DNA of 64,000 nucleotides from Rhodococcus sp. WMMA185 (GCF_001767395.1 NZ_CP017014.1:2178501-2242500); one strand, 5' to 3'. Positions 17,123-25,322 are shown, counted from the stretch's first letter. Program-made: numbers and translations. The notes: generated from the sequence alone by a model not told the origin.

Positions 17123-17998
17123 ATGACGACAACCATCAGCGCATCAGGCAGCCTCAAACGGCTGACCACTGCCTTCGGCGGCGCGATTCTTGCCCTGTTC
17201 CTGGCAATGTTCGGAGCGCTGGTGGCGCCCGCAGCAGCCCACGCCGAAGTGAACGACCTCGAATACTCCGCAGACAACACGACCTGGGGTGGCCTGGAGC
17301 AGATTCCAGCCATCGAGGGCCAACTCGTCCCCGGCGAGGAGCTCAGCTCCACCTTCTATGCGAGGAACAACACCGAGCGGGGTGGGATTCTCCAGGTCTA
17401 CCTCGGTAACTGGACGATTTCCCGCGGGATGCAGGCCTACGTCCGGGTGGAGATCAACGACGCGTCCGGTCCCCGCGTGGACCTCACCACCCTGGAAGAA
17501 GCCGTGCCGGGCACCGAGCTCAACGCGATCCGGGTCGACCCCGGCCAGACCGCCAAGGTGAGCCTGGTTGTCGGCATGCCCAGCGAGGCAGACAACGGTT
17601 CCCAGAATGGGTCCGTCGAGCCGAACTTCTCCCTCGACTTCGAGGTTGACGGCGCCCTCGAGACGACCACTACTGTGACAGTCCCGGGCGCTGCAAAGAT
17701 CGATGAGGCCGTCAACCTCTCGGCCGTTGTGAAGGGACCGCAGGGCGACGCAGTCGGTGGCACGGTCCAGTTCCAGGCGGACGGCAACGACATCGGCGAT
17801 GCAGTCGCACTGGTCAACGGCGAAGCAACCCTGCAGTACACCTTCACCGACGCCGGCGACTATGAGATCACCGCGATCTACAGCGGGACAGACGGCTTCA
17901 ACGGTTCCGTGAGCGAGGCGCAGGAAGTTTCCGTCACCGACGGCGACGGAAACGGCGGCGGCGACGGCGGCGGCTCGAGCAACTTCGGTTCTTCGTAG
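17123..17998 (+). CDS. Secreted protein, paralogue of preceding gene, one Ig-like domain, FGSS tail
   Basis: A 291-residue protein with a signal peptide (cleavage after AAAHA), an N-terminal domain with LVPGEELSSTFYARNNTERGG and QVYLGNW parallel to the previous gene, and one Ig-like domain (GGTVQFQADGND, YTFTDAGDYEITAIYSG). The Gly/Asp linker ends SSNFGSS, the only variant of the NxFGS tail. ATG 17123 is chosen because it follows the -10 by 8 nt and begins a normal signal peptide. It is the last plus-strand island gene. Confidence 0.83.
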   Translation: MTTTISASGSLKRLTTAFGGAILALFLAMFGALVAPAAAHAEVNDLEYSADNTTWGGLEQIPAIEGQLVPGEELSSTFYARNNTERGGILQVYLGNWTISRGMQAYVRVEINDASGPRVDLTTLEEAVPGTELNAIRVDPGQTAKVSLVVGMPSEADNGSQNGSVEPNFSLDFEVDGALETTTTVTVPGAAKIDEAVNLSAVVKGPQGDAVGGTVQFQADGNDIGDAVALVNGEATLQYTFTDAGDYEITAIYSGTDGFNGSVSEAQEVSVTDGDGNGGGDGGGSSNFGSS

Positions 17999-18021
17999 CC
18001 AACTGATCACCTGACACCCAC

Positions 18022-18060
18022 CGAAAAAGCCCCTCACCGCTACGGTGAGGGGCTTTTTCG
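18022..18060. terminator. Strong bidirectional intrinsic terminator between the converging island halves
   Basis: CGAAAAAGCCCCTCACCG and CGGTGAGGGGCTTTTTCG form an 18-bp perfect stem with a 3-nt loop, with T tracts on both strands. It separates the plus-strand Ig-like genes from the minus-strand SipW/TasA operons. Confidence 0.95.
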
Positions 18061-18161
18061 TGCAATCCCTACCCTGGGGTACCCCATGCCGACAATCGCT
18101 GGCACACAGCCGATTACGAGGTGCCTTATCCGCTCTTGTCGGCCTCTGGTTCCTCGAGCTC

Positions 18162-18200
18162 CCTGGACGAGATAGCAAGGGGCCTGGACGAGATAGCAAG
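18162..18200. repeat. Short direct duplication at the left edge of the tandem repeat
   Basis: CCTGGACGAGATAGCAAG occurs at 18162-18179 and again at 18183-18200, abutting the first base of the 3,226-bp repeat. It may mark slippage or a recombination scar. The rest of 17999-18316 holds the terminators and the sipW remnant; I see no gene. Confidence 0.7.
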
Positions 18201-18234
18201 AGGCGCCGCCGGGGTGGGTGTCCCGGCGGCGCCT
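18201..18234 (-). terminator. Hairpin terminator of operon D
   Basis: AGGCGCCGCCGGG pairs with CCCGGCGGCGCCT (13 bp) downstream of the last minus-strand gene. Identical copies stand at 21427-21460 and 24653-24686, at every repeat junction. Confidence 0.8.
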
Positions 18235-18299
18235 CTAAATGCCCGCGTGGTCTGCTGTGCCTACATGTCAGGCATCAGCGTCTACACAGTGGTGTCGTG

Positions 18300-18317
18300 T
18301 CAGACCGTGTGGTTCAT
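18300..18317 (-). pseudogene. sipW remnant: five codons then stop (copy D)
   Basis: The start codon overlaps the G4 stop (TGATG) exactly as in the intact sipW at 29004. It encodes MNHTV and then TGA, where the intact gene continues MNHTVEG. The sequence matches intact sipW through ATGAACCACACGGT and then diverges completely, so this is the broken junction of a lost sipW. Confidence 0.75.
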
Positions 18318-18865
18318 CAGGATTCGGCCCCGAACACGAACGACGCCGTAGTGCTCTCATTCGGCTGCGCATCCTCACCGACCGTGCCCCGCATACACAA
18401 CACCTCACTAGCCCCCGGCTCCACCATCCGCCACTGAGGTGCCGCCGGCGCCTGCGCACCAATCAACGGCCCGTCATAGACCACCGTGGCCGCCACCGGA
18501 TCACCCTCCGCAGGACACGCCTCAGGCGAATCCACCACGAACACCGTCAAATCCAACGGCACCGCAGCATTCGACTGCATCGCATCCTGCAACCGGTACT
18601 TCATCACCACATCACCAGAATTGATGATCGGAATCGGCGCCTGCGCATACTGACCCCCACCCAGGCCCTCCTTCGCCAACGCCTCGAACGGGTAATCGGT
18701 CACCCCCGCACCACCGACCGCCAAATCCAACGTGCCCGACGAAATCGAACCGGGACTGAGCGTCTCGGTCTGACTCCACAACGCACCAGTCTGCTGCGAC
18801 GACATCAACGCCACCCCAGCCACCGCCGCACCACCAACAGCCACCCACCGAGTCTTGTTCGACAT
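18317..18865 (-). CDS. G4: SipW-dependent-type exported protein (copy D)
   Basis: A 182-residue protein with a short basic N-terminus, hydrophobic core (VAVGGAAVAGVALM) and TGALWSQTETLSPGSISSGTLDL, the pattern of SipW-type (alternate) signal peptides and TasA/camelysin-like beta-sandwich proteins. Two cysteines (PEACPAE, EVLCMRG) are likely to pair. It starts 5 nt after G3 ends. Four copies (here, 21543, 24769, 29004) encode the same protein. Likely a secreted fibre or matrix subunit; that role is inferred from TasA. Confidence 0.82.
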   Translation of the reverse strand: MSNKTRWVAVGGAAVAGVALMSSQQTGALWSQTETLSPGSISSGTLDLAVGGAGVTDYPFEALAKEGLGGGQYAQAPIPIINSGDVVMKYRLQDAMQSNAAVPLDLTVFVVDSPEACPAEGDPVAATVVYDGPLIGAQAPAAPQWRMVEPGASEVLCMRGTVGEDAQPNESTTASFVFGAES

Positions 18866-18870
18866 CAGCC

Positions 18871-19398
18871 CTACACCTGCCTCAACGTGACATTGAACTC
18901 GGACAAGTCGACCTGCACCGCCTGCGCCGCCTCACCATCGGTCGCCGGATCGAACGTGATGATCACCTTCACATCCACCACCGCACCATCGAACGACGGA
19001 GTGATCACCACCCCGCTCGCATCCACCGGCACCGGAGCACCCCCCGACGTCGCGGTGATCTTGTGCTCGACCACCCCGGAGAACGCCTCATCCCCCACGA
19101 TGGTGGCCTCGTCAACCGCCAGACTCGCCCGCAGATTCGTGCCCTGCGCAGTCACCTGGAAACTCGCCCGATACGTCAACACATCCCCGGGCACCGCTCG
19201 GAAGTCGGTCACCTCGATCGGACCATTCTGATCCGCCCACGCCGGCGTATCGAGCTGCGACAAAGCCAGAGCACCCGCCCCGATCGCACCACCACCGACA
19301 CCCGTGGCCGCGTTCCACGCGGCCATCGTGCCCGCACCCCCGGCCAACAACACCGTCGCCGCACCCGCAGCAACCGCGCCCTTCAACTTGTTGTTCAT
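18871..19398 (-). CDS. G3: alternate signal-mediated exported protein, RER_14450-type (copy D)
   Basis: A 175-residue protein beginning MNNKLKGAVAAGAATVLLAGGAGTMAAWN, the hallmark of the alternate-type signal found in Rhodococcus proteins exported by SipW-like peptidases. The mature part has FRAVPGDVLTYRASFQVTAQGTNL and ends in beta strands (FNVTLRQV), consistent with a TasA-like sandwich. ATG 19398 is chosen by the conserved MNNK start; an upstream in-frame extension has no family-like sequence. A paralogue stands alone at 32831. Confidence 0.83.
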   Translation of the reverse strand: MNNKLKGAVAAGAATVLLAGGAGTMAAWNAATGVGGGAIGAGALALSQLDTPAWADQNGPIEVTDFRAVPGDVLTYRASFQVTAQGTNLRASLAVDEATIVGDEAFSGVVEHKITATSGGAPVPVDASGVVITPSFDGAVVDVKVIITFDPATDGEAAQAVQVDLSEFNVTLRQV

Positions 19399-19474
19399 CA
19401 CCTGGTCAACTTTCGTCGGACCCCAACAGGGGCAGAAGAATTCGGTCCCATCACCGGCACCACAGCAAAGCCGG

Positions 19475-20587
19475 TCACTTCTGGACCAGGTCCGCGATGA
19501 ACACCGGCAGCTCAACGGACTCCGGATCCACCGCAGACTTATCCCAACCGCTCGACGCCCCGACCAGGAACAACTCACCGGAATCGACGACCCACAACTC
19601 ATCCGAATCGGCCGCCCACTGCACCGCAGCGTCCTCACCGACCGCGAAGTCCGCCACCACCGAACCCGACTCGCCCGTGATCACCAACTGCGACGACGTC
19701 ACCGCCGCCACAAAGTTCCCCGACGCCGACATATTCACAATCGCCGAACCACCACCAGCAGACGACGAACCCCCACCACTGCCGGTGTCCACCGAATCAT
19801 CAGTAGCCTCAGTCGTATCCGGGGCCTCCGTCGTCGGCTCATCGATCTGCTCGTCAACCGGCTCATCCGCCGCCAGACCGGCAGACGCCATACTCATACT
19901 CTTCGAAGAAAAGTCCTGAGTAACCGTCTGAACATTCTCCCCTGGCGGGTTCGCGACATACCTCTCGCCGCCATCGCACTTCGTGATAGTGACGGTCTTG
20001 GCTTGGACCCTCTGCCCACGCCATCCCGTCGACTTGTTCGGGCCGTTGACGGTGTGTATCTCCACCGTGTAGTCCCTGCCGGTGTCATTGATGTCGGCGG
20101 TGTACGACGTCTTTGTGCCAACATTCTTTCTTGTCTTGACGTTTCCGTTGCTGTCCCGGCGTACAACGACCTCATAGGTGTAGTCGTCCCCCATCGGTGT
20201 CTTCCCCAGGCTGTCCCAAGAGACCTTCGCATCGTCAGCCAGCCAACCGCCCACGGTCTTGCAGCTCGTATCCTTGACGACCGGAGTCGGGTAGAAGTTC
20301 GAAATCGCACCGAACGAACTCGCCGCAGACGCGGTATCAGTGAACGCCGCAGCCGTACCCGACGTCGTCGCCACCAAAGCCGACAACCCCACCGCACCCA
20401 ACGCCATCAAAGGCCGCGCCGGCAGAAGGCGCGACGCGAGAGTTCGGGTCTTGGTCACAGTCATGACCCCCAATTTGAATTGCTGCGTCGGTTTCTCATC
20501 GAAGTCGTTCTCCCCCATCGAAGTCGGCAACGGCTCGCCGGTTGGTAGATTTTGATCCGACCCAGTCGGATTTCCTTGCGCACTCAT
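19475..20587 (-). CDS. G2 short form: SipW-type signal plus fibronectin-like region, peptidase domain deleted (copy D)
   Basis: A 370-residue protein. After MSAQGNPTGS and a short linker containing DEKPTQQF, a hydrophobic segment (LPARPLMALGAVGLSALVATTSGTAAAFTD) forms a SipW-type signal. Then come a fibronectin III-like region (AKVSWDSLG, YTYEVVVRRD, YTVEIHTVNGPNKS), an acidic Thr/Glu linker, and a C-terminal domain resembling one TolB-like blade (VQWAADSDELWVVDSGELFLV). Compared with the long forms at 25927 and 30155, the whole N-terminal signal peptidase domain (about residues 11-205) is missing while both flanks remain. Its ATG lies 5 nt after the G1 stop. Confidence 0.8.
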   Translation of the reverse strand: MSAQGNPTGSDQNLPTGEPLPTSMGENDFDEKPTQQFKLGVMTVTKTRTLASRLLPARPLMALGAVGLSALVATTSGTAAAFTDTASAASSFGAISNFYPTPVVKDTSCKTVGGWLADDAKVSWDSLGKTPMGDDYTYEVVVRRDSNGNVKTRKNVGTKTSYTADINDTGRDYTVEIHTVNGPNKSTGWRGQRVQAKTVTITKCDGGERYVANPPGENVQTVTQDFSSKSMSMASAGLAADEPVDEQIDEPTTEAPDTTEATDDSVDTGSGGGSSSAGGGSAIVNMSASGNFVAAVTSSQLVITGESGSVVADFAVGEDAAVQWAADSDELWVVDSGELFLVGASSGWDKSAVDPESVELPVFIADLVQK

Positions 20588-20592
20588 GATGT

Positions 20593-21210
20593 TCAAGCCG
20601 TCGTCGCGTGGAAGTTGAACGAAACATCCAGCGACTCACCCTCAACGCTGGGCGGCGTGTCCGTGACCAACCTGGTCTGGAAGCACACGTTCTGAGTCTC
20701 CCCCGGCGCCACCGTTATTGGCTCGTCGAGTAACTCCACCGAACCGTTTTTCACCAGACGCGTTTCCGACCCAATACGATTGCCACTGCACCTGTTGCCC
20801 GAGTCACTGTTCGGCTCACCGTCCTCGAGCAGAGTATTCATGTATGGAGCCATGTCCGAATTGGAGGACACCGCCTCTATCGTGAAGGTGAACGGCACCG
20901 AACCCGTGTTCGTCACCGGCAACGCCGCGGACACCCGATCACCCGGGTACATCCCCGCCGTGGAAAATGCGGCAAACGCGTACGCATCCGGATTGCCCTG
21001 CTCACCAGCGACCTCCAGATCGATCGAACCAGTCGAGAACACACCCGACGTCGCCGTCGCCGAATCACTCCAGGCCGCCAACGTCCCGATCGCACCGAGA
21101 CCCAACACGATCCCCAGTGAAGCAAACGCTCGCGGCTTGCCACTCGACATCAACGACCGCGCACGGGCACCGAACCCCGGCGCTGAACTCGAAATCTCTT
21201 CACGAGACAT
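20593..21210 (-). CDS. G1: SipW-dependent-type exported protein (copy D)
   Basis: The first gene of the operon, 205 residues. A polar N-region of about 28 residues precedes a hydrophobic core (FASLGIVLGLGAIGTLAAWSD, cleavage probably near AAW). The mature part has SGVFSTGSIDLEV and PGDRVSAALPVTNTGSVPFTFTIEA, the PGD...VxNxG pattern of TasA/camelysin proteins. Two cysteines (GNRCSGN, QNVCFQT) are likely to pair. An AGGAAAGG site lies 11 nt before ATG 21210. Confidence 0.83.
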   Translation of the reverse strand: MSREEISSSAPGFGARARSLMSSGKPRAFASLGIVLGLGAIGTLAAWSDSATATSGVFSTGSIDLEVAGEQGNPDAYAFAAFSTAGMYPGDRVSAALPVTNTGSVPFTFTIEAVSSNSDMAPYMNTLLEDGEPNSDSGNRCSGNRIGSETRLVKNGSVELLDEPITVAPGETQNVCFQTRLVTDTPPSVEGESLDVSFNFHATTA

Positions 21211-21357
21211 TTGTTGCTATGCCTTTCCTGATCCATCTTGCAGGGGCACCGGCAACCCACGAATCTACGAAAATGGGTGCGGCAGTGACAATGTGAACAA
21301 GTTCTATCACGCTGAACGCAGAAACGACAGGCGTTCAGGCGCTCATCCTCGAAAAAA

Positions 21358-21372
21358 CTGGTCGTTTGTCCA
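21358..21372 (-). promoter_or_regulatory. TGGAC-box of operon D
   Basis: On the minus strand TGGACAAACGACCAG. It lies 66 nt upstream of a conserved TGATAGAAC element (TAGAAC at 21301-21306), the same spacing as in operon B, and about 150 nt before the G1 start. Confidence 0.6.
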
Positions 21373-21426
21373 TTTTTCACTATCGGGGTCGTCTGATTGA
21401 CAACGACCCTGAGTACCGGACATAGA

Positions 21427-21460
21427 AGGCGCCGCCGGGGTGGGTGTCCCGGCGGCGCCT
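21427..21460 (-). terminator. Hairpin terminator of operon C
   Basis: Identical to 18201-18234; it sits on the junction between units 1 and 2. Region 21211-21542 otherwise holds the operon D promoter, the TGGAC-box and the sipW remnant, with no additional gene seen. Confidence 0.8.
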
Positions 21461-21525
21461 CTAAATGCCCGCGTGGTCTGCTGTGCCTACATGTCAGGCA
21501 TCAGCGTCTACACAGTGGTGTCGTG

Positions 21526-21543
21526 TCAGACCGTGTGGTTCAT
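21526..21543 (-). pseudogene. sipW remnant: five codons then stop (copy C)
   Basis: Identical to the remnant at 18300-18317, overlapping the G4 stop. Confidence 0.75.
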
Positions 21544-22091
21544 CAGGATTCGGCCCCGAACACGAACGACGCCGTAGTGCTCTCATTCGGCTGCGCATCC
21601 TCACCGACCGTGCCCCGCATACACAACACCTCACTAGCCCCCGGCTCCACCATCCGCCACTGAGGTGCCGCCGGCGCCTGCGCACCAATCAACGGCCCGT
21701 CATAGACCACCGTGGCCGCCACCGGATCACCCTCCGCAGGACACGCCTCAGGCGAATCCACCACGAACACCGTCAAATCCAACGGCACCGCAGCATTCGA
21801 CTGCATCGCATCCTGCAACCGGTACTTCATCACCACATCACCAGAATTGATGATCGGAATCGGCGCCTGCGCATACTGACCCCCACCCAGGCCCTCCTTC
21901 GCCAACGCCTCGAACGGGTAATCGGTCACCCCCGCACCACCGACCGCCAAATCCAACGTGCCCGACGAAATCGAACCGGGACTGAGCGTCTCGGTCTGAC
22001 TCCACAACGCACCAGTCTGCTGCGACGACATCAACGCCACCCCAGCCACCGCCGCACCACCAACAGCCACCCACCGAGTCTTGTTCGACAT
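21543..22091 (-). CDS. G4: SipW-dependent-type exported protein (copy C)
   Basis: Identical in sequence to the 182-residue G4 at 18317: alternate-type signal ending near TGALW, then a TasA-like mature domain with two cysteines. It is the last gene of operon C. Confidence 0.82.
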   Translation of the reverse strand: MSNKTRWVAVGGAAVAGVALMSSQQTGALWSQTETLSPGSISSGTLDLAVGGAGVTDYPFEALAKEGLGGGQYAQAPIPIINSGDVVMKYRLQDAMQSNAAVPLDLTVFVVDSPEACPAEGDPVAATVVYDGPLIGAQAPAAPQWRMVEPGASEVLCMRGTVGEDAQPNESTTASFVFGAES

Positions 22092-22096
22092 CAGCC

Positions 22097-22624
22097 CTAC
22101 ACCTGCCTCAACGTGACATTGAACTCGGACAAGTCGACCTGCACCGCCTGCGCCGCCTCACCATCGGTCGCCGGATCGAACGTGATGATCACCTTCACAT
22201 CCACCACCGCACCATCGAACGACGGAGTGATCACCACCCCGCTCGCATCCACCGGCACCGGAGCACCCCCCGACGTCGCGGTGATCTTGTGCTCGACCAC
22301 CCCGGAGAACGCCTCATCCCCCACGATGGTGGCCTCGTCAACCGCCAGACTCGCCCGCAGATTCGTGCCCTGCGCAGTCACCTGGAAACTCGCCCGATAC
22401 GTCAACACATCCCCGGGCACCGCTCGGAAGTCGGTCACCTCGATCGGACCATTCTGATCCGCCCACGCCGGCGTATCGAGCTGCGACAAAGCCAGAGCAC
22501 CCGCCCCGATCGCACCACCACCGACACCCGTGGCCGCGTTCCACGCGGCCATCGTGCCCGCACCCCCGGCCAACAACACCGTCGCCGCACCCGCAGCAAC
22601 CGCGCCCTTCAACTTGTTGTTCAT
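22097..22624 (-). CDS. G3: alternate signal-mediated exported protein (copy C)
   Basis: Identical to the 175-residue G3 at 18871. It lies 76 nt after G2 and 5 nt before G4. Confidence 0.83.
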   Translation of the reverse strand: MNNKLKGAVAAGAATVLLAGGAGTMAAWNAATGVGGGAIGAGALALSQLDTPAWADQNGPIEVTDFRAVPGDVLTYRASFQVTAQGTNLRASLAVDEATIVGDEAFSGVVEHKITATSGGAPVPVDASGVVITPSFDGAVVDVKVIITFDPATDGEAAQAVQVDLSEFNVTLRQV

Positions 22625-22700
22625 CACCTGGTCAACTTTCGTCGGACCCCAACAGGGGCAGAAGAATTCGGTCCCATCACCGGCACCACAGCAAAGCCGG

Positions 22701-23813
22701 TCACTTCTGGACCAGGTCCGCGATGAACACCGGCAGCTCAACGGACTCCGGATCCACCGCAGACTTATCCCAACCGCTCGACGCCCCGACCAGGAACAAC
22801 TCACCGGAATCGACGACCCACAACTCATCCGAATCGGCCGCCCACTGCACCGCAGCGTCCTCACCGACCGCGAAGTCCGCCACCACCGAACCCGACTCGC
22901 CCGTGATCACCAACTGCGACGACGTCACCGCCGCCACAAAGTTCCCCGACGCCGACATATTCACAATCGCCGAACCACCACCAGCAGACGACGAACCCCC
23001 ACCACTGCCGGTGTCCACCGAATCATCAGTAGCCTCAGTCGTATCCGGGGCCTCCGTCGTCGGCTCATCGATCTGCTCGTCAACCGGCTCATCCGCCGCC
23101 AGACCGGCAGACGCCATACTCATACTCTTCGAAGAAAAGTCCTGAGTAACCGTCTGAACATTCTCCCCTGGCGGGTTCGCGACATACCTCTCGCCGCCAT
23201 CGCACTTCGTGATAGTGACGGTCTTGGCTTGGACCCTCTGCCCACGCCATCCCGTCGACTTGTTCGGGCCGTTGACGGTGTGTATCTCCACCGTGTAGTC
23301 CCTGCCGGTGTCATTGATGTCGGCGGTGTACGACGTCTTTGTGCCAACATTCTTTCTTGTCTTGACGTTTCCGTTGCTGTCCCGGCGTACAACGACCTCA
23401 TAGGTGTAGTCGTCCCCCATCGGTGTCTTCCCCAGGCTGTCCCAAGAGACCTTCGCATCGTCAGCCAGCCAACCGCCCACGGTCTTGCAGCTCGTATCCT
23501 TGACGACCGGAGTCGGGTAGAAGTTCGAAATCGCACCGAACGAACTCGCCGCAGACGCGGTATCAGTGAACGCCGCAGCCGTACCCGACGTCGTCGCCAC
23601 CAAAGCCGACAACCCCACCGCACCCAACGCCATCAAAGGCCGCGCCGGCAGAAGGCGCGACGCGAGAGTTCGGGTCTTGGTCACAGTCATGACCCCCAAT
23701 TTGAATTGCTGCGTCGGTTTCTCATCGAAGTCGTTCTCCCCCATCGAAGTCGGCAACGGCTCGCCGGTTGGTAGATTTTGATCCGACCCAGTCGGATTTC
23801 CTTGCGCACTCAT
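22701..23813 (-). CDS. G2 short form, peptidase domain deleted (copy C)
   Basis: Identical to the 370-residue short G2 at 19475, with the SipW-type signal, fibronectin-like region, acidic linker and TolB-blade-like end. It shares the internal deletion of the peptidase domain, so that deletion predates the tandem duplication. Confidence 0.8.
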   Translation of the reverse strand: MSAQGNPTGSDQNLPTGEPLPTSMGENDFDEKPTQQFKLGVMTVTKTRTLASRLLPARPLMALGAVGLSALVATTSGTAAAFTDTASAASSFGAISNFYPTPVVKDTSCKTVGGWLADDAKVSWDSLGKTPMGDDYTYEVVVRRDSNGNVKTRKNVGTKTSYTADINDTGRDYTVEIHTVNGPNKSTGWRGQRVQAKTVTITKCDGGERYVANPPGENVQTVTQDFSSKSMSMASAGLAADEPVDEQIDEPTTEAPDTTEATDDSVDTGSGGGSSSAGGGSAIVNMSASGNFVAAVTSSQLVITGESGSVVADFAVGEDAAVQWAADSDELWVVDSGELFLVGASSGWDKSAVDPESVELPVFIADLVQK

Positions 23814-23818
23814 GATGT

Positions 23819-24436
23819 TCAAGCCGTCGTCGCGTGGAAGTTGAACGAAACATCCAGCGACTCACCCTCAACGCTGGGCGGCGTGTCCGTGACCAACCTG
23901 GTCTGGAAGCACACGTTCTGAGTCTCCCCCGGCGCCACCGTTATTGGCTCGTCGAGTAACTCCACCGAACCGTTTTTCACCAGACGCGTTTCCGACCCAA
24001 TACGATTGCCACTGCACCTGTTGCCCGAGTCACTGTTCGGCTCACCGTCCTCGAGCAGAGTATTCATGTATGGAGCCATGTCCGAATTGGAGGACACCGC
24101 CTCTATCGTGAAGGTGAACGGCACCGAACCCGTGTTCGTCACCGGCAACGCCGCGGACACCCGATCACCCGGGTACATCCCCGCCGTGGAAAATGCGGCA
24201 AACGCGTACGCATCCGGATTGCCCTGCTCACCAGCGACCTCCAGATCGATCGAACCAGTCGAGAACACACCCGACGTCGCCGTCGCCGAATCACTCCAGG
24301 CCGCCAACGTCCCGATCGCACCGAGACCCAACACGATCCCCAGTGAAGCAAACGCTCGCGGCTTGCCACTCGACATCAACGACCGCGCACGGGCACCGAA
24401 CCCCGGCGCTGAACTCGAAATCTCTTCACGAGACAT
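23819..24436 (-). CDS. G1: SipW-dependent-type exported protein (copy C)
   Basis: Identical to the 205-residue G1 at 20593. It is the first gene of operon C, preceded by the same AGGAAAGG site and promoter region. Confidence 0.83.
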   Translation of the reverse strand: MSREEISSSAPGFGARARSLMSSGKPRAFASLGIVLGLGAIGTLAAWSDSATATSGVFSTGSIDLEVAGEQGNPDAYAFAAFSTAGMYPGDRVSAALPVTNTGSVPFTFTIEAVSSNSDMAPYMNTLLEDGEPNSDSGNRCSGNRIGSETRLVKNGSVELLDEPITVAPGETQNVCFQTRLVTDTPPSVEGESLDVSFNFHATTA

Positions 24437-24583
24437 TTGTTGCTATGCCTTTCCTGATCCATCTTGCAGGGGCACCGGCAACCCACGAATCTACGAAAAT
24501 GGGTGCGGCAGTGACAATGTGAACAAGTTCTATCACGCTGAACGCAGAAACGACAGGCGTTCAGGCGCTCATCCTCGAAAAAA

Positions 24584-24598
24584 CTGGTCGTTTGTCCA
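24584..24598 (-). promoter_or_regulatory. TGGAC-box of operon C
   Basis: Identical copy of the box at 21358-21372, with the same downstream TAGAAC element. Confidence 0.6.
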
Positions 24599-24652
24599 TT
24601 TTTCACTATCGGGGTCGTCTGATTGACAACGACCCTGAGTACCGGACATAGA

Positions 24653-24686
24653 AGGCGCCGCCGGGGTGGGTGTCCCGGCGGCGCCT
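24653..24686 (-). terminator. Hairpin terminator of operon B
   Basis: Third identical copy of the AGGCGCCGCCGGG stem, at the junction of units 2 and 3. Region 24437-24768 otherwise repeats the promoter and sipW remnant found in 21211-21542. Confidence 0.8.
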
Positions 24687-24751
24687 CTAAATGCCCGCGT
24701 GGTCTGCTGTGCCTACATGTCAGGCATCAGCGTCTACACAGTGGTGTCGTG

Positions 24752-24769
24752 TCAGACCGTGTGGTTCAT
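24752..24769 (-). pseudogene. sipW remnant: five codons then stop (copy B)
   Basis: Identical to the remnants at 18300 and 21526. Confidence 0.75.
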
Positions 24770-25317
24770 CAGGATTCGGCCCCGAACACGAACGACGCCG
24801 TAGTGCTCTCATTCGGCTGCGCATCCTCACCGACCGTGCCCCGCATACACAACACCTCACTAGCCCCCGGCTCCACCATCCGCCACTGAGGTGCCGCCGG
24901 CGCCTGCGCACCAATCAACGGCCCGTCATAGACCACCGTGGCCGCCACCGGATCACCCTCCGCAGGACACGCCTCAGGCGAATCCACCACGAACACCGTC
25001 AAATCCAACGGCACCGCAGCATTCGACTGCATCGCATCCTGCAACCGGTACTTCATCACCACATCACCAGAATTGATGATCGGAATCGGCGCCTGCGCAT
25101 ACTGACCCCCACCCAGGCCCTCCTTCGCCAACGCCTCGAACGGGTAATCGGTCACCCCCGCACCACCGACCGCCAAATCCAACGTGCCCGACGAAATCGA
25201 ACCGGGACTGAGCGTCTCGGTCTGACTCCACAACGCACCAGTCTGCTGCGACGACATCAACGCCACCCCAGCCACCGCCGCACCACCAACAGCCACCCAC
25301 CGAGTCTTGTTCGACAT
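24769..25317 (-). CDS. G4: SipW-dependent-type exported protein (copy B)
   Basis: Identical to the 182-residue G4 at 18317. It is the last gene of operon B. Confidence 0.82.
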   Translation of the reverse strand: MSNKTRWVAVGGAAVAGVALMSSQQTGALWSQTETLSPGSISSGTLDLAVGGAGVTDYPFEALAKEGLGGGQYAQAPIPIINSGDVVMKYRLQDAMQSNAAVPLDLTVFVVDSPEACPAEGDPVAATVVYDGPLIGAQAPAAPQWRMVEPGASEVLCMRGTVGEDAQPNESTTASFVFGAES

Positions 25318-25322
25318 CAGCC

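Larger units (their letters stand above)
18201..21426. repeat. 3,226-bp tandem repeat, unit 1
   Basis: Base 18201 aligns with 21427 and the two units appear identical throughout by inspection, including the translations of G1-G4. The unit carries one complete G1-G2-G3-G4 operon, its promoter region and its terminator. The repeat edge coincides with the AGGCGCCGCC hairpin. Confidence 0.93.
21427..24652. repeat. 3,226-bp tandem repeat, unit 2
   Basis: An exact repeat of unit 1 by inspection, with the same four genes, promoter, sipW remnant and hairpin at the same offsets. Sequence this identical over 3.2 kb means either very recent duplication, ongoing gene conversion or an assembly effect. 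Confidence 0.93.

Noticed and set aside
8691..17998. Sortase substrates (LPxTG) among the Ig-like proteins
   Set aside because: No LPxTG-type motif, hydrophobic tail or basic end is present; all end in short FGS tails.
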